DNA from: Lacipirellulaceae bacterium
GTDB lineage: Bacteria; Planctomycetota; Planctomycetia; Pirellulales; Lacipirellulaceae
DNA: 64,000 bases
Direction: 5' to 3'
Assembly: GCA_040218535.1 (NCBI GenBank)
Contig: JAVJRG010000010.1
Location: 372,001 to 436,000 of the forward strand
Below, piece by piece: positions 10,701-19,171 of the stretch (the first letter of the stretch is position 1; every line of letters starts with the position of its first letter). The notes beneath the pieces were generated by a model, which had not been told where the DNA came from, did not search any database, and worked only from the letters and a program-made list of their open reading frames with translations. Position numbers and translations under genes: made by a program.

Positions 10701-13700
10701 AAGCTGCCATCGGTACTCGATTGCGAGACGACACCGTCGGTAATCGCCAGATTCGTCTCGCCGTAGCCGTAGACCTTGATTTCACCCAGTGCGAGTTGAT
10801 CGTTGCCCGCGTTATTCTGGCCAAGAAGCTGAACCCTCACGAACCGACCGGTGATACTCTTCAAGCTCGTGCTGCCGTCATTGCTGAACGAATCCGGATG
10901 GATCGAAAGGCTTTGTCCAGCTTGGGGCGATTGTCCGCTGGTGAAATAATCTTGATTCCAAAGCTCGGTGCCTCCTGAACGCGGGTCCGCATCCCAGACC
11001 GACACACGGAAGTTGCTCATCCGATCCGGCTGCGAAGTAGGCGGGCTCAGTTTAATGCTGTGCAGTGGAATCTGCTCACCGAGGTCGACCTGGATCCAAC
11101 TCTCCGCAAGGTCGCCCGTCTCGTTATTATCGCTAAGGTTTCCATTCAGTACGCCGGGGGCAGCGGCACTGGTGTTCTCGCTTAGTGAAAGCTCTGCCGT
11201 TGCTGTGCCGGTAACGTCGCGCACAGCAGCCCCTCGGACTCCATCCCCTTCAATGAGGTAGAACCGATCAAGATAGGTGTTGAGGCGCCCTTGATTCTCG
11301 AAGGTAATGGTCGCGGTTGCCGCCGAGGGGCCTGTCGTGAAAGTCAGTTCGTCGTAGCCTGACTCCCAATCTTTGTTGCCAAATTGAATGCCAACGGTCT
11401 CTCCCCCAATCGATGAAGCCCGCATCGTGAGGAGATCGTCCGTGGGCGGCGCTTCATTGAACAATCGGAACGCACCGAGACCGATATTCGCTGCATTTGC
11501 GCCTGTGACAGAAACATAAATGTCATGCACACCCGAGACCTCGGCGAGATTCACTCGTGTCACTCGCCAACGGTCAAGTGTGGTGCCGCTGTTTAATTCG
11601 CTGAAGTCAGCAATGATGGGGCCGGTCGAGCTATCAATTCGGACCTGAACGCCAACACCATCGACGGCTTCTCCAAATCCGTCGAGCGGGTCTTCAATAT
11701 GCAGAAGGTCAATGATGTCGTACTGTCCAGGGTCACCGAAATCGACATCGTCGTAGCGCACCCACTCGCCCGCACCAAGGCCCGTAACGAGGCCTTCATT
11801 GCGATGAGTTCCCGTGCTCACGCTGCCGGACACTCCATCAAACTGGTTGCCGTCCACAAGGCGATTGACCACTCTCGCGGTGACACCGACCGTGTAAGTC
11901 GTGTTGGGGGTAAGGCCTGTGAAAGTCCTTTCCATGGCAGCCCCCGGTGTGAATTCGACGCTCTGAGTGCGGAAGGTCCCCGTGAGTGAAGTGCCTGAGG
12001 AAGCCAGATTCCAGGAATTACGATCCGACGAATTGGGTGAACCAGAGACGGTCGTCCAGTCACCGATTCCTTCAAGAAACTGACCATTGCGGTACAGATT
12101 CGTACCAGGCAATGGTTCCCAGGCGAATGCGGGATTCGGCTCCGTCGTGAAGTTGTGACCCGCGGTCCAGGGCGTCGCACCGAACTCAAAAGCCCCGGCA
12201 TCGGGGGCAGCACCAACGTAGCCATCGTTAATGCTGGGGATTATGATCCCCGCATCGATCGCTCCAGAGCTAGCAGCAAGGGTGTAGTCGTCGCCAAAGA
12301 AATTCGTGAAATCGGAAGTCGAGTAGTTGTAGTTACCGCGCACATCAACGCCAATCGCTTCCATCCGATCCACATTGATCTGCAGATTATTGTTGTAGCG
12401 AGTTTGAATCGCCTCGCGCGAATCAAGGTTTCCTGAGGGCGCCGACGACTCGCTTGTGATGAACGTGTTGTGATACGCTTGCCGGAAGTCCAATCCCGAA
12501 GCTCTGAATACTGGCCGATTGATCGTCGTATTCGTAAAGTCGTGAAACAGATTGTGATGAATGACTAGGTTGTTGTTTTTTCCATAGAAGGCTTCAAAAA
12601 TCCCCCGCGCGGCCGTGTCGCGAAAGACGTTGTGGTGAACGATCGAGTAGCTCGTGTTACCGTTGCCACCGTCCGAATCAAAAACGCCCGTGTCCCAGGA
12701 GAGTTTGCCGCCATCTTCAAAGATGTTGTAAGCAATCTCGCTGCGTGTGGGATAACCATCAAATACGCTGCGGGCGAATTTGCTGACGGTGTTGTGGCTG
12801 AACAGGAGCTGATCGGCACCCGAGGCACTAATCGTTCTTGAAGTGCCGAAGTAACCAATGTCATGAATATAGTTGTTGACGATCTCGTTGCGAAAACCGC
12901 CTACGGTGACAAAGGAGCCCCAAACATCGCTGAATTCATTGTCACGAAGAACGTTGAAGTCACCGTTTAGAATGAAACGCCCAAAGTTACCGCGATCGTA
13001 CGCGTAGAAGCGGTTGCCTTCGTAAAGATTGTTGTCGGTGTTACTGTCGGTTTCGATACTCACACCACGGAATTCAATGTCCTTGACGTGGATATGGTCG
13101 CGACCCCGGGCGTCGAATCCATAGCCGCGCTGTTTGAACTCAAATTCGAGATTGGCGTCGGTGTTCGGGTTGTAGCCGGGGCCCATATCACCGAAGTGAT
13201 AGTAGAGCCGACCGTTGCTATCGTCCTTGTACCACTCGCCCGCCTGATCGACGGTTTGCAGCGCATCGAAAATGTAGTAGCCGTTGGTTTGCTTTTGTGA
13301 GATGACTCCGACGGGCGTGTCATAGGTGATCGTACCATTGGAGGAGAAGTCCGTGATGGTGCGTTCGACGATGATGTAGTCGTGCGTGTGGAATTTGATC
13401 CGCGCGCCGTTCCAAAAGTCATTGCCGAAACCGCCGAGGTCGTCGACCTGGAACGAGCTCGCATTGTTCGCCAAGCGACCATTGGGCAACTGCCCCCAGT
13501 CGTCAATGTCCAGAGGGTCGTTCTCACCCCCTTGGCGACCGATATGTTTCAGCTCGCCATTGACGAACACCGTATTGGCATCGCCGTCACTGATGTTACT
13601 GGCATTGCCCGGAGCCGTGGCGTACCAGATGTCACCACTATGTTGCGTCCACGTCCCCGTGATGAGGTCGCCACCCGAGATGACCACGTCTTCGCTGTTG

Positions 13701-14026
13701 TAAGCACTGAACGTGATCGGATTGGACGAGTTCCCTGAGCGTGGCAGGTCGACCTCCTCGCGGTAAGTCCCGCCGCGAATCAGCACGGTGTCACCAGCTT
13801 GAGCGGCGTCGGCCCCCGCTTGGATGGTTGCAAACGCACTGCCAAGGGCCGTACCGTTGTTACTGTCGCTGCCGTTATCCCCATCGACGTAGAAAGTCGT
13901 GAGCAGTTGACGCTGTTCGAGCGTCTCAAGGCGAAGCCTGCGCTCTTGCACTCGCTGTTTCTTTTTGCGACGCGGCGCCTTCGTGAGCTGCTGCGTGGCA
14001 AGTCTAAACCGATGCTGTAATTTCAT
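7703..14026 (-). CDS. Giant exported right-handed beta-helix protein with discoidin-like, malectin-like and dockerin modules
   Basis: 2107 residues. A basic N-terminus carries LETLEQRQLL (34-43), a LEPR-XLL-type motif. Residues 45-615 form a parallel beta-helix that starts with YVDGDNGSDSNNGT and continues with many N/D-rich coils such as IVHHNVF and LVIHHNLFHD, the pattern of pectate-lyase or chondroitinase-like polysaccharide enzymes. A CBM6-like module is at about 742-857. Three F5/8-type (discoidin) domains span about 945-1090, 1091-1252 and 1260-1420, each with WWQV or WIQVDL and a SVWD(D/A)DP strand. Two malectin-like repeats (about 1430-1735), a dockerin (1739-1790), the shared beta-sandwich (1791-1975) and PLEQPY (2007-2012) complete the protein. 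It is probably a surface glycan-binding or degrading protein. No catalytic residues can be assigned from sequence alone. Confidence 0.85.
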   Translation of the reverse strand: MKLQHRFRLATQQLTKAPRRKKKQRVQERRLRLETLEQRQLLTTFYVDGDNGSDSNNGTALGSAFATIQAGADAAQAGDTVLIRGGTYREEVDLPRSGNSSNPITFSAYNSEDVVISGGDLITGTWTQHSGDIWYATAPGNASNISDGDANTVFVNGELKHIGRQGGENDPLDIDDWGQLPNGRLANNASSFQVDDLGGFGNDFWNGARIKFHTHDYIIVERTITDFSSNGTITYDTPVGVISQKQTNGYYIFDALQTVDQAGEWYKDDSNGRLYYHFGDMGPGYNPNTDANLEFEFKQRGYGFDARGRDHIHVKDIEFRGVSIETDSNTDNNLYEGNRFYAYDRGNFGRFILNGDFNVLRDNEFSDVWGSFVTVGGFRNEIVNNYIHDIGYFGTSRTISASGADQLLFSHNTVSKFARSVFDGYPTRSEIAYNIFEDGGKLSWDTGVFDSDGGNGNTSYSIVHHNVFRDTAARGIFEAFYGKNNNLVIHHNLFHDFTNTTINRPVFRASGLDFRQAYHNTFITSESSAPSGNLDSREAIQTRYNNNLQINVDRMEAIGVDVRGNYNYSTSDFTNFFGDDYTLAASSGAIDAGIIIPSINDGYVGAAPDAGAFEFGATPWTAGHNFTTEPNPAFAWEPLPGTNLYRNGQFLEGIGDWTTVSGSPNSSDRNSWNLASSGTSLTGTFRTQSVEFTPGAAMERTFTGLTPNTTYTVGVTARVVNRLVDGNQFDGVSGSVSTGTHRNEGLVTGLGAGEWVRYDDVDFGDPGQYDIIDLLHIEDPLDGFGEAVDGVGVQVRIDSSTGPIIADFSELNSGTTLDRWRVTRVNLAEVSGVHDIYVSVTGANAANIGLGAFRLFNEAPPTDDLLTMRASSIGGETVGIQFGNKDWESGYDELTFTTGPSAATATITFENQGRLNTYLDRFYLIEGDGVRGAAVRDVTGTATAELSLSENTSAAAPGVLNGNLSDNNETGDLAESWIQVDLGEQIPLHSIKLSPPTSQPDRMSNFRVSVWDADPRSGGTELWNQDYFTSGQSPQAGQSLSIHPDSFSNDGSTSLKSITGRFVRVQLLGQNNAGNDQLALGEIKVYGYGETNLAITDGVVSQSSTDGSFVAENANDGDAATLSSTQAGLNNWWQVRFAQGFSIGEIEIVNRDDSQFTDLSNFTVSVWDDDPSSGGTKLWENTYFTNGSVGQGESLVIDGGEIGTSLAINGSGTPNSNTMRLASAHEGRVVRIQQNGPTSRKLSLAEVRVKSSDAAPSPLNLAQTGTASQSGDFYGDVAAAGFASDANDGVVLPIVNFTSALQVHPIWWQVDLERTAQIDQIAVFNRTDAASRIDDVVVSVWDDDPDNGGSQLWSRQFNYSDFEPTYSTIEIGPGGALLINGSTTSGGTRLDAVQGARYVRLTQTKNQILSLAEVQVWSNDADQGENVTVNTSATQFDYDFGTPLSPVQSGRTRISPLTTGDIFWDEAVNAADSGTGTGDLDRDFVHSANERTLRHNLQNGLWEVTLRMGEDSNAHENMRVVAENGWLEVGNTVDIDSDGSVFTVVTGQAVVTDGQLELTFSDVGGADPNWVVNSLSLNRLGDAPAIVDTSLTAYDYDLGAKDSTVGPGFELISPETYRDIEWTGTVSSGSTATGGSIAGDFVSASSSATLEHVIANGIWDVTITSGDGDNAHDNLSIVAEGEVKIADLDSTAGQFVEEVFRVQVTDGSLSLQFADNGGATPDWVINRISLEKVNDLPLFPGDFNADQEVNGADLADWQAQYGTDGAADVDLDRQVAGFDFLSWQRNKGAGEIVVTTLIDNTAGNGSFEDWTGSTGLVNNATQVLTNSSAPATLPGWTAQLTTGVGGWARTSAFVPSDGTAYALANDNALVTLTSEVFAHSVAENDTFTLSFDVGSSNGIAHDFAAEIILGGNTYNLGTVSDGTLVSSGGGSLNTLNFSYTATAADAGMSPQLVLTMDNAGGSSLAFLDNVQFQVETITGPPATAASSSSSNAAVVAAVQSEPSPAPPLEQPYFDEPDLPVLSRFQTLATEGTAIGELPKKERISLEEAHVDSYFTTLTNQSQDVDSLSVKTRVGRSMTLKRSATEPGERPTEFQSTDRAFEHLSELI

Positions 14027-14175
14027 CTCTCGTCTGTTCCGAAAGTGAGAGGTAGGTTGGGCTGCCGCCGGTATCTCAGCCGTCCGTATCGTTTGCTGAA
14101 GGTACGGTCGACATTGCTGCCCAGATTGCTAATCCCGCCTGATTCGAAAGCGCCCCAAGACTTTCGGACAGATCG

Positions 14176-17100
14176 TTAGAGTAGGTCGAACACTTCATCC
14201 AGCAGTTGGTAAACGTCCGCGGCACTGCCGGATTCATGCGGTGCTTCCATTCTAGTCAAAATCCCCGTTTCGCCACGGGATTGGGCCAAATCGAGCCATT
14301 CTTGTTCGGAAAACCGCAGCTGGAGTGGCCATTCGTATCGTTTGTAGCCCTTTTCTATTGAAAGAACGTCTTCTGCGGCGATTTCGACGGCAGGCGTCCC
14401 CTCCGAAGCAAGCATCGTGAGGCTTACTGAAGTTGAGAATCGTGGGGCCGCTAAGAATGTCTCCCCAGCAACGCCTTGGTCGAAGTAAACGGGTTGCTCT
14501 AAGGGTAAAGCGACTCGGGCTGCCGGAAACTCAATGGCTTCAACGGCGACCGGCTCATTCGCGGTACTTGCGGCTACCACAGAACTCGATTGACTACTGG
14601 AGCCCCCAGGAACCCCAGCCACGCTTACGGCTTCAAAATGCACATTATCTAAGTAGGCCTTCGAGGAACCTCCTTGGTTCTCAATGGTGAGAATTAACTG
14701 AGGATGGTGGCCGGCGTCTGCCGCCGTGGCCGTGTGGCTAAAGCTAATGGTATTGAGCGTCTCACCCGCTCCGCCAGAGACAAGTGTCCCATCGGAGATG
14801 GTCCCTAGATCGTAGGTGTTCGCTCCGAGAACGATCTGAGCCTGGTAATCGTGTGCGACGCCGTTACTGCTACCGACATCAACCGAAACATTGACGGAGT
14901 CTCCTTCGGCGACACTGTGAGAAGTGAATGCGTCCGAGGTGAAGGTGACCACGGCACTGTCATTTGCCAAGGCGTAAGCGTTGCCGTCGGAAGCCACATA
15001 AGCCAGCTCGCCATCCCAACCACCAATGCCATTGCTGACGGTCGCGGTCCACCCATCAATCGAAGCCGTCGCCGTGTTGTTGGTATAAACACGATGCTTG
15101 AGCGGATCGACCAACAAGCCTACGGCATCCGTTTGATCCTCAAACGAGCCGTTCCCTAGCGAGCCGTCGATCAGCGTCGTCCGCGTGATCACGCCGGCAC
15201 CAAGCGTCTGCTGCCAGGCGAGAAAGTCGAAGCCAGAAACGGAACGATCGAGGTTGGCATCGGCAGCCCCGTCGGTTCCGTATTGATCGGCCCATAGATT
15301 GAGATCCGCTCCTTCAACCATGCTGTTCGTGTCGAAGTCGCCAGCATAACCGGGGAGATCAGAAACCTTCTCGAGAGACAGCCGATTCAGTACCCACTCA
15401 TCGGTGTCGCCCCCTAAATCGGAGAAGGTCAGTGAAAGTTGCCCATCCTCGACCCTCACGCGGAAAGTTTGCTCCGCAAACTCGCCGAGGGCCGTGTCGA
15501 GATCGTCGATTTGCAGGAGACCTTCTGCTGCAACCGACAGGTTATCGCGGGCGGAATCGGCATCTCCTGTGCTGATTGTCACATCCCAAATGCCGTTGGA
15601 GATGCGATGTTCAAGCTTTGCGGCTTGAGAACTGTGAAAAAAGTCTCGCTCTAGGGAGTTCGCATGATCTCGATCAGTGCTTTGGACCGAACCAGTCCAG
15701 GAGGCAAATGGCGAGCTGGTGGTGGTGAGGAGATCGAACCCTGCTTCCAGTGGCGAAGAGAGCGTTCCCAGGTCGTAGTGGTACTCGGTGGCATTGAGGT
15801 CGACTGGGATTTCTTCGGGCTCGACATCGGCGAAGGGGTTCGCCGCGATCGTGGCAATCGCGTGATGTTGGGCGTGCGCCCAAGCTTCGCGAACCGCAGC
15901 GCTAACGTTGGGGATGCCGTGTCCGAAGGTGTTGTCCCGTCCTGCCGCTCCGACATCGGTCACGGTATCCGCCAACAACTGCCGCACTTCACCCGCTTCG
16001 AGTTCTGGGTTCACACTCCAAATCAATGAGGCGTAACCCGCCATGACGGGATTAGCCGCCGAGGTACCCCCAAAGGTACCAGCACTGCCATCAGGTCGCG
16101 TCGAGGGCACATTGGTCGGTACGGCAAATGTCAAGTTTGGCCCAAAATTGGAATAGCCTGCCAGAAAAACGCTGCTGGCGTTGCGCTGACCGTGAACGGT
16201 CGTGCTGTTATATTGCAAGGCGCCAATCGCCATCACGTTGTCGTAGGTGCCTTCCAACCGGGCCATCCCGCCGGAGAGACCATCCGGGTGTGAAGTGATC
16301 GCAATGTCTTGGCTGCCATTTCCCGCGGCAATGGCGAACAAGGCCTTGTCCGCATTGTTAGCAACTCGCGACTCTTCAAGGATGTTCAGCCAGTACTCAC
16401 CCTGGATGCCACCTTGGTAGACGACGCGCGTCGCCGAGATGCTATTCAGATGGTCGAGCCCCGCCTGGATCGCCGTGTTGATGCCCACGTTTTCCGGCCC
16501 GTAGACGTCGAGCACCAGGACCGGGCTCTCCCAGTTGAGTCCTGCGATTCCTTGGCCGTCGTTGGGGGTCGAAGCCATCACCGAGACCGCCTGGTAACCG
16601 TGGTCTGAGCCGTTGGCATTGCCAAAAAAGCTCAACCGGTTCGAGGAAAGATCCGGATAGTTCGCCGGATTGGTCTGCGTGATGCCTGTGTCGAGCGAAA
16701 CGAGCAAAACATCATCGGACCCGCGCGTAAAGCGCCACGCATCGGTGACATCGCCGATCGTTAGATCCCATTGCGAAGTAAAGCGTGGGTCGTTCGTGCG
16801 CGTTTGCAACTCCGTGACCGTCGTGCCGCTCGGCCCACTAAATTGCAAACGTTCGATTCCTTGGAAGTAGATTTCGCGACCATCGTTCAAGCGGAGATAG
16901 TCGAATGCCGTGCCGTCATAAATCGCCTGTGATGTGACCATGCTGTTCGCAACGTGGGAGCCCACGGCGGCACCGTTGAGACTGGCCACAGCCGAGGTAT
17001 CAAACCCAAAAAACAGCGTATCAGTACCGCCACCACCGTGGTAAATCGAACCAGGAGAGAGCGTGTTGCTAAACAGGAACGTCTCCGCCTGGAAGTCACC

Positions 17101-17595
17101 CGTCACGGTGGCCACGGGCAGGACCTCAAGAATCAGCGAAGGCGAAATCGTCGAAATCCCATCCGAAGTCGTAGCAACGGCGAAAATCTCTTGAGTTCCC
17201 GCCAATGTCGAGTAGCCGTCGAGATTGATTAGCTCGTTACTGGCGGTGGCTCCCGAAAACTCTCCCAGTTTATAGAACGCATCGTCCTCTCGAGCGTAGA
17301 GATCGACTCCCAGAAGGTCGCCACTGACGACATCGAGATCATAATCGAGTGTGATTGCCGAGGACTCGAAGACCGTCAACGAGGAGTCGTCCCCCGAAGC
17401 ATCAGCGATACCAAACGAAAGAAAGTCAGCCGCCAACGGCAAGCGAGCTTCCAGATGTTCAACACCCGAGATGACTAGTCGCCTGGGCCGCGACTGCCCT
17501 CGCCTTTGGAGCCGGCGAAGCAGTGGGAAGCGTTGGAGGAGAGTAAAAGGGCCCACTTGGCCTGCCAGCGGGCGGTGAGGACGTCGGTTATCCAT
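14176..17595 (-). CDS. Giant exported subtilisin-like protease with LEPR-XLL N-terminus and shared C-terminal cassette
   Basis: 1139 residues. A basic N-terminus ends in HLEARLPLAAD (47-57), a LEPR-XLL variant. The S8 peptidase domain (about 265-570) shows the catalytic Asp in VSLDTG (D302), His in DHGYQ (H332), the oxyanion Asn in AAGNG (N426) and Ser in GGTSAANP (S512). The His motif lacks the usual HGTxVA form but keeps HG. Downstream are one malectin-like repeat (596-745), a dockerin (750-800), the beta-sandwich module (803-992), PLEQP (1031-1035) and a final amphipathic segment ending DVYQLLDEVFDLL. This is the first gene of the minus-strand block 17595-1745. Intergenic gaps of 149 and 128 bp follow, so co-transcription is plausible but unproven. 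Confidence 0.87.
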   Translation of the reverse strand: MDNRRPHRPLAGQVGPFTLLQRFPLLRRLQRRGQSRPRRLVISGVEHLEARLPLAADFLSFGIADASGDDSSLTVFESSAITLDYDLDVVSGDLLGVDLYAREDDAFYKLGEFSGATASNELINLDGYSTLAGTQEIFAVATTSDGISTISPSLILEVLPVATVTGDFQAETFLFSNTLSPGSIYHGGGGTDTLFFGFDTSAVASLNGAAVGSHVANSMVTSQAIYDGTAFDYLRLNDGREIYFQGIERLQFSGPSGTTVTELQTRTNDPRFTSQWDLTIGDVTDAWRFTRGSDDVLLVSLDTGITQTNPANYPDLSSNRLSFFGNANGSDHGYQAVSVMASTPNDGQGIAGLNWESPVLVLDVYGPENVGINTAIQAGLDHLNSISATRVVYQGGIQGEYWLNILEESRVANNADKALFAIAAGNGSQDIAITSHPDGLSGGMARLEGTYDNVMAIGALQYNSTTVHGQRNASSVFLAGYSNFGPNLTFAVPTNVPSTRPDGSAGTFGGTSAANPVMAGYASLIWSVNPELEAGEVRQLLADTVTDVGAAGRDNTFGHGIPNVSAAVREAWAHAQHHAIATIAANPFADVEPEEIPVDLNATEYHYDLGTLSSPLEAGFDLLTTTSSPFASWTGSVQSTDRDHANSLERDFFHSSQAAKLEHRISNGIWDVTISTGDADSARDNLSVAAEGLLQIDDLDTALGEFAEQTFRVRVEDGQLSLTFSDLGGDTDEWVLNRLSLEKVSDLPGYAGDFDTNSMVEGADLNLWADQYGTDGAADANLDRSVSGFDFLAWQQTLGAGVITRTTLIDGSLGNGSFEDQTDAVGLLVDPLKHRVYTNNTATASIDGWTATVSNGIGGWDGELAYVASDGNAYALANDSAVVTFTSDAFTSHSVAEGDSVNVSVDVGSSNGVAHDYQAQIVLGANTYDLGTISDGTLVSGGAGETLNTISFSHTATAADAGHHPQLILTIENQGGSSKAYLDNVHFEAVSVAGVPGGSSSQSSSVVAASTANEPVAVEAIEFPAARVALPLEQPVYFDQGVAGETFLAAPRFSTSVSLTMLASEGTPAVEIAAEDVLSIEKGYKRYEWPLQLRFSEQEWLDLAQSRGETGILTRMEAPHESGSAADVYQLLDEVFDLL

Positions 17596-17940
17596 GCCGT
17601 TCAGTGATCTCGGAGGGGAGTGTGATTCTGTTGGTAGGAGCTTTCAAATGAGGCTCCGCAGATTCACTGGGGTAGCGTCTCAGGTTCCGGACTGGACGCC
17701 AGAATTCCTACGACGAATCGCAGGTATCTATAGATAATGTTCTTGTGGAGCTCAATTCACCCAAAATCGGGCCGGAATCTAGGCGCCGCCCGCCCGAGGT
17801 ATGCCGCTGTCAAAGATCACTCACTCGAAATCTCAAAAAAACGACCGTTCGTAAGTGTCTATCTGATAGCGGCTTGCGCCGATTCATGGTCATCGGCAGA
17901 TAATTGACGGTTAACTGCAAAGCAGAGTGGACATAATCCT

Positions 17941-18002
17941 ACACGGAAAGTCTACGGACTGAGCAATGCTTACTGGCTTTGCCCAGCAGTGGCTTTCCGT
18001 GT
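17941..18002. repeat. 10-bp perfect inverted repeat
   Basis: Arms 17941-17950 and 17993-18002 are exact reverse complements, with a 42-nt loop. It lies just upstream of a second, larger inverted repeat in the same intergenic region. Function unknown; it could be part of a leader RNA or an operator. Confidence 0.55.
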
Positions 18003-18019
18003 TAGGAACAAGCAAATCA

Positions 18020-18115
18020 GTCGTCGGTGCTTCAAATTCGGCTTTTCTGGCCGAAGCACGCAAGCCCGGGCAGACCGACGACAATATGCAATTCTCTGGC
18101 TTTTCATTTTTTTTT
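18020..18115 (+). promoter_or_regulatory. Nested stem structure followed by T9 tract (candidate leader RNA or terminator)
   Basis: The 14-nt left arm 18020-18033 pairs with 18053-18058 and 18075-18082, leaving a 16-nt bulge between the two right-hand pieces. A run of nine T lies at 18107-18115. The T-tract is 24 nt past the stem, which is too far for a canonical intrinsic terminator. It sits 190-280 nt upstream of the first PEP-CTERM gene, so a regulatory leader is possible. No known riboswitch consensus was recognised. Confidence 0.35.
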
Positions 18116-18291
18116 AGGTATTATCAGCAGGATCGGAGCAAATTTTTGAGGTTTGCGCTCTTCAGGCGAGGGGTGCGATTGCAATTACTTTTCCATAGCG
18201 ATTCCGCATGCTGTATTCGCGCCCAGCAAGCTGAGGCACTGCTGCATACTCGCTTTTGACTTGTTCAACATTTGATTTTCTTATTCTAATC

Positions 18292-18306
18292 GGAGGGTTC
18301 TAATGA
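18292..18306 (+). promoter_or_regulatory. Strong ribosome binding site, duplicated leader
   Basis: GGAGGG ends 5 nt before the ATG at 18303. The 15-nt block GGAGGGTTCTAATGA recurs identically at 19161-19175 before the next gene, which fixes both starts and points to a copied leader. Confidence 0.7.
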
Positions 18307-19097
18307 GGTTTCATGGAAAGTTTCTTATCACTGCTTGCGCACTCCTGGCGCTGACAGCTTTCATGGCCGATGCCAGTGCTGTCACGATCAGCCTGATCGA
18401 TGGCGGCATCACCGCCGGTAACGGCGATTTCAACTATGAGGGGGGCGGTTCTGTCTCTGGCGTCGGCACTGCAGTTCCCAACGAGAACATTCCCCGTGAT
18501 CGCTACCTAATTGGTTCGCCAAACACGGGTGGAACGCTTGACATTGAAGGTTGGACCATGCGTCGCCTCGCTTACAGTGGTGGCAACAACGCTTTTGGTC
18601 TCGACGGCAACTTCGGTTTCGACGCTGCCAGCTTCGAACCTGCCAACACCGGTTCCGGTCAGGCATTTACCAACGGCAACGGTAACACCATTGTCGATTT
18701 GATCGCTGATACGATCAATTTTAGCGGTGTTGCGGGCGACATCATCAATTTGAACTATCTATTAGGCAGTGACAGCGGTAGTGGTACTGGTTCTGCAAAC
18801 TCGACCGTCACACTAACTCTAGACGCGGGTCTCGGCTCAGAGCAGACCATCACCTACGCCACGCAGACCCGAACTGGCACAGCGCGTGATGGCTCGACTG
18901 ACGTTTCCGAGGTTTACGTTTCGACCGGCGCCTACAGCACGATTGATCTCACCTTGCAGATGAATCCGGGGTCGAACAGCACTCGTTCACTTATTGACGA
19001 CGTGCGTCTGACTGTGGAGACGATCCCTGAACCAACAACGCTCGCTCTGATTGGCTTGGCCCTTGCGAGCGGTGGCATGGTACGTCGTCGTTCCTAA
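18303..19097 (+). CDS. PEP-CTERM sorting domain protein
   Basis: 264 residues with an N-terminal signal peptide (about 1-27, cleaving near ADASA-VT). The C-terminus has the full PEP-CTERM tripartite signal: IPEPTTLAL, a hydrophobic span and GGMVRRRS. Such proteins are exported and processed by an exosortase-type enzyme, usually for surface or exopolysaccharide association. The body is Gly/Asn/Thr-rich beta-type sequence with no recognised catalytic domain. First gene of a run of five PEP-CTERM genes and preceded by a strong Shine-Dalgarno site. Function beyond surface display is unknown. Confidence 0.85.
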   Translation: MRFHGKFLITACALLALTAFMADASAVTISLIDGGITAGNGDFNYEGGGSVSGVGTAVPNENIPRDRYLIGSPNTGGTLDIEGWTMRRLAYSGGNNAFGLDGNFGFDAASFEPANTGSGQAFTNGNGNTIVDLIADTINFSGVAGDIINLNYLLGSDSGSGTGSANSTVTLTLDAGLGSEQTITYATQTRTGTARDGSTDVSEVYVSTGAYSTIDLTLQMNPGSNSTRSLIDDVRLTVETIPEPTTLALIGLALASGGMVRRRS

Positions 19098-19131
19098 TCG
19101 TCTTGATGGAGTTTACTTCTCTTCACTTATC

Positions 19132-19160
19132 GTATTCGAATAGGAATACATAACTTTTTT
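19132..19160 (+). promoter_or_regulatory. Small hairpin plus T6 directly upstream of a ribosome site
   Basis: A 6-bp stem (19132-19137 with 19144-19149) is followed after 5 nt by six T (19155-19160), and the GGAGGG ribosome site starts at the next base. This could be a weak terminator or attenuator between the first two PEP-CTERM genes. The stem is AT-rich, so the call is tentative. Confidence 0.35.
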
Positions 19161-19171
19161 GGAGGGTTCTA

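Larger units (their letters stand above)
17596..18302. other. Divergent intergenic control region, no gene
   Basis: This 707-bp gap separates the minus-strand giant-exoprotein block from the plus-strand PEP-CTERM cluster. It must hold promoters for both. The only sizeable frame (17966-18259) has no homologous look, no ribosome site and ends in a T-rich, hairpin-rich segment, so I do not call it. Several inverted repeats are present: a 6-bp stem at 17878-17897, a 10-bp stem at 17941-18002 and a nested set at 18020-18082. Confidence 0.6.

Noticed and set aside
17966-18259. 97-residue plus frame in the divergent control region
   Set aside because: Runs through inverted repeats and the T9 tract, has no ribosome site and no protein-like pattern.
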